From: DATHSN01 sp035464115
GTDB lineage: Bacteria; Actinomycetota; Acidimicrobiia; Acidimicrobiales; SKKL01
Length of the DNA: 29,869 nucleotides
Direction: 5' to 3'
Assembly (NCBI GenBank): GCA_035464115.1
Contig: DATHSN010000308.1
Coordinates: 1-29,869 of the forward strand
Both the position numbers and the translations under genes were made by a program. Positions 29,150 through 29,869 of this stretch are shown here, one piece after another (within the stretch, counting starts at the first letter, position 1; the number at the start of each line of letters is the position of its first letter). The notes under the pieces were generated by a model that worked only from the letters and a program-made list of their open reading frames with translations, was not told the origin of the DNA and did no database searches.

Positions 29150-29869
29150 ATGTCCTGGCTGACGAGCACGGTCCAGCGAGCGGTCCCGGGCCGCGGACCC
29201 GACGGCGGCGACCCACCGGAGGCCGCGCCACCCGACGCCGCCGTCGGCGGGGCTGGACTCGACCTGGGTGAGCTGGTGGCGTCGGTGTGGCGGCAGGCGA
29301 CCGGACTGGTCGGGGGCTCGTCCGACGGTGATGGTGACGGCGACGGGGTCCCGGCCGGGTCCGACGCGGCGCCGATGGACGGCGCGCTCGACGACCTCAC
29401 CGGCGGCCACTGGTCGGCGGCGCTCGACGCAGCCGACCGGGCGGTCGACGATCCGGCGGCCGGGGCCGAGGCGGGTGCGGCGCTGTGGGCCGCGGTCGGG
29501 CACCTGGGCGCCGCGGCAGCCGGTGCGGTCGATCCCGAGCTGGCCCATCGCCTGGCCGACGCCGACGCGATGACGGTTCGGGCCATCGAGTGCGTCGAGC
29601 GCGGTGACCTGACCGGGGCCCTGGCCGAGGCGCAGGGAGCGGTCGGCGCGTACTCGACGATGACGATCCCCGGGGCCGGCCCGGGCGACGTCCGCTTCGG
29701 TGACGGCACGCCGGGCGCCCGGCCGGCGCCTGGTGAGCGGTTCGCGGACGAGACTCCGGCGGGCGGGCCGCAGGGCGACGGGATGTCGGCCGGCGCCGGT
29801 GCCCCGGCGATGGCCTCTGTCGACGACCTGGACGCCCGCACCGACGCCCTGGCGGGTGCGGAGCCGATA
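29150..29869 (+). CDS. Asp/Gly/Ala-rich protein, 3' partial, unknown function
   Basis: The frame from ATG 29150 stays open for 240 codons to the right edge, so the gene is cut off. The start is supported by GGAGGAG. The protein begins MSWLTSTVQRAVPGRGPDGG, with no signal peptide. Residues 1-35 are polar; 37-57 a short helix (LDLGELVASVWRQATGLVGG); then a DGDGDGDG run; residues 75-165 look all-helical and TPR-like (SAALDAADRAVDDPAAGAEA, VERGDLTGALAEAQGAVGAY); the rest is Gly/Pro/Ala-rich and low in order. Composition resembles the 371-aa and 785-aa proteins, suggesting it belongs with them and that the accessory cluster continues past the window. Confidence 0.65.
   Translation, partial: MSWLTSTVQRAVPGRGPDGGDPPEAAPPDAAVGGAGLDLGELVASVWRQATGLVGGSSDGDGDGDGVPAGSDAAPMDGALDDLTGGHWSAALDAADRAVDDPAAGAEAGAALWAAVGHLGAAAAGAVDPELAHRLADADAMTVRAIECVERGDLTGALAEAQGAVGAYSTMTIPGAGPGDVRFGDGTPGARPAPGERFADETPAGGPQGDGMSAGAGAPAMASVDDLDARTDALAGAEPI

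Overview
This is a very GC-rich window (roughly 73-75% by eye) with dense, short-spaced genes, GTG starts and TANNNT -10 boxes placed 5-8 nt before start codons (leaderless-type promoters). The gene set DUF5719 protein, DUF3499 protein, phosphomannomutase, Trm112-like protein and SIS-domain isomerase is a conserved actinobacterial arrangement. I read the window as an Actinomycetota chromosome, possibly an Acidimicrobiia (Iamia/Ilumatobacter-like) member; the class-level guess is weak. I see no tRNA, rRNA, CRISPR array, insertion sequence or prophage.

Layout. (1) 1-5850, + strand: a GT2 glycosyltransferase fused to a large membrane domain (cut by the left edge), a translationally coupled DUF5719-type exported protein, a membrane-anchored thioredoxin-fold protein with a His-rich tail, and a two-TM membrane protein. 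(2) 5862-7922, - strand: FtsH. (3) 8053-15532, + strand: DUF3499, a CPBP intramembrane protease, a small zinc-ribbon protein behind a sigma-28-like promoter, a GT-C membrane protein coupled to a polyprenyl-phosphate sugar synthase-type GT2, then manB, a Trm112-like gene and a phosphoglucose/phosphomannose isomerase-type SIS gene. Together these could carry hexose-6-phosphate through mannose-1-phosphate to a lipid-linked sugar donor and an extracytoplasmic transferase. (4) 15567-17291, + strand: a MazE/MazF-type toxin-antitoxin pair and a GDPD lipoprotein. (5) 17198-22354, - strand: an ion-homeostasis group read as CPA2 K+/H+ antiporter with RCK domain, KhtT/TrkA-C regulatory subunit, then a type II P-type ATPase.

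(6) 22535-29869 is the accessory part and the best candidate for something undescribed. Two - strand transcription units (a 371-aa helical/repeat protein; and a 176-aa DcrB/LpqN/Eag-like protein followed by a 785-aa beta-repeat protein) start from near-identical promoters: a perfect palindrome ATCGGG-N6-CCCGAT, then exactly 22 nt, then a TACSGT -10 box. Each unit ends in a very strong inverted repeat. Divergent to them are a small SET-domain protein, a compact ATPase-LuxR regulator whose Walker A lysine is missing, a coupled 72-aa protein, and an Asp/Gly/Ala-rich protein running off the right edge. The architecture (helical protein, adaptor-like small protein, large beta-repeat protein, dedicated regulator) resembles effector/adaptor modules, but no secretion apparatus or toxic domain is visible here, so the function is open.

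All calls come from reading the sequence and from family knowledge; no database or folding computation was run.
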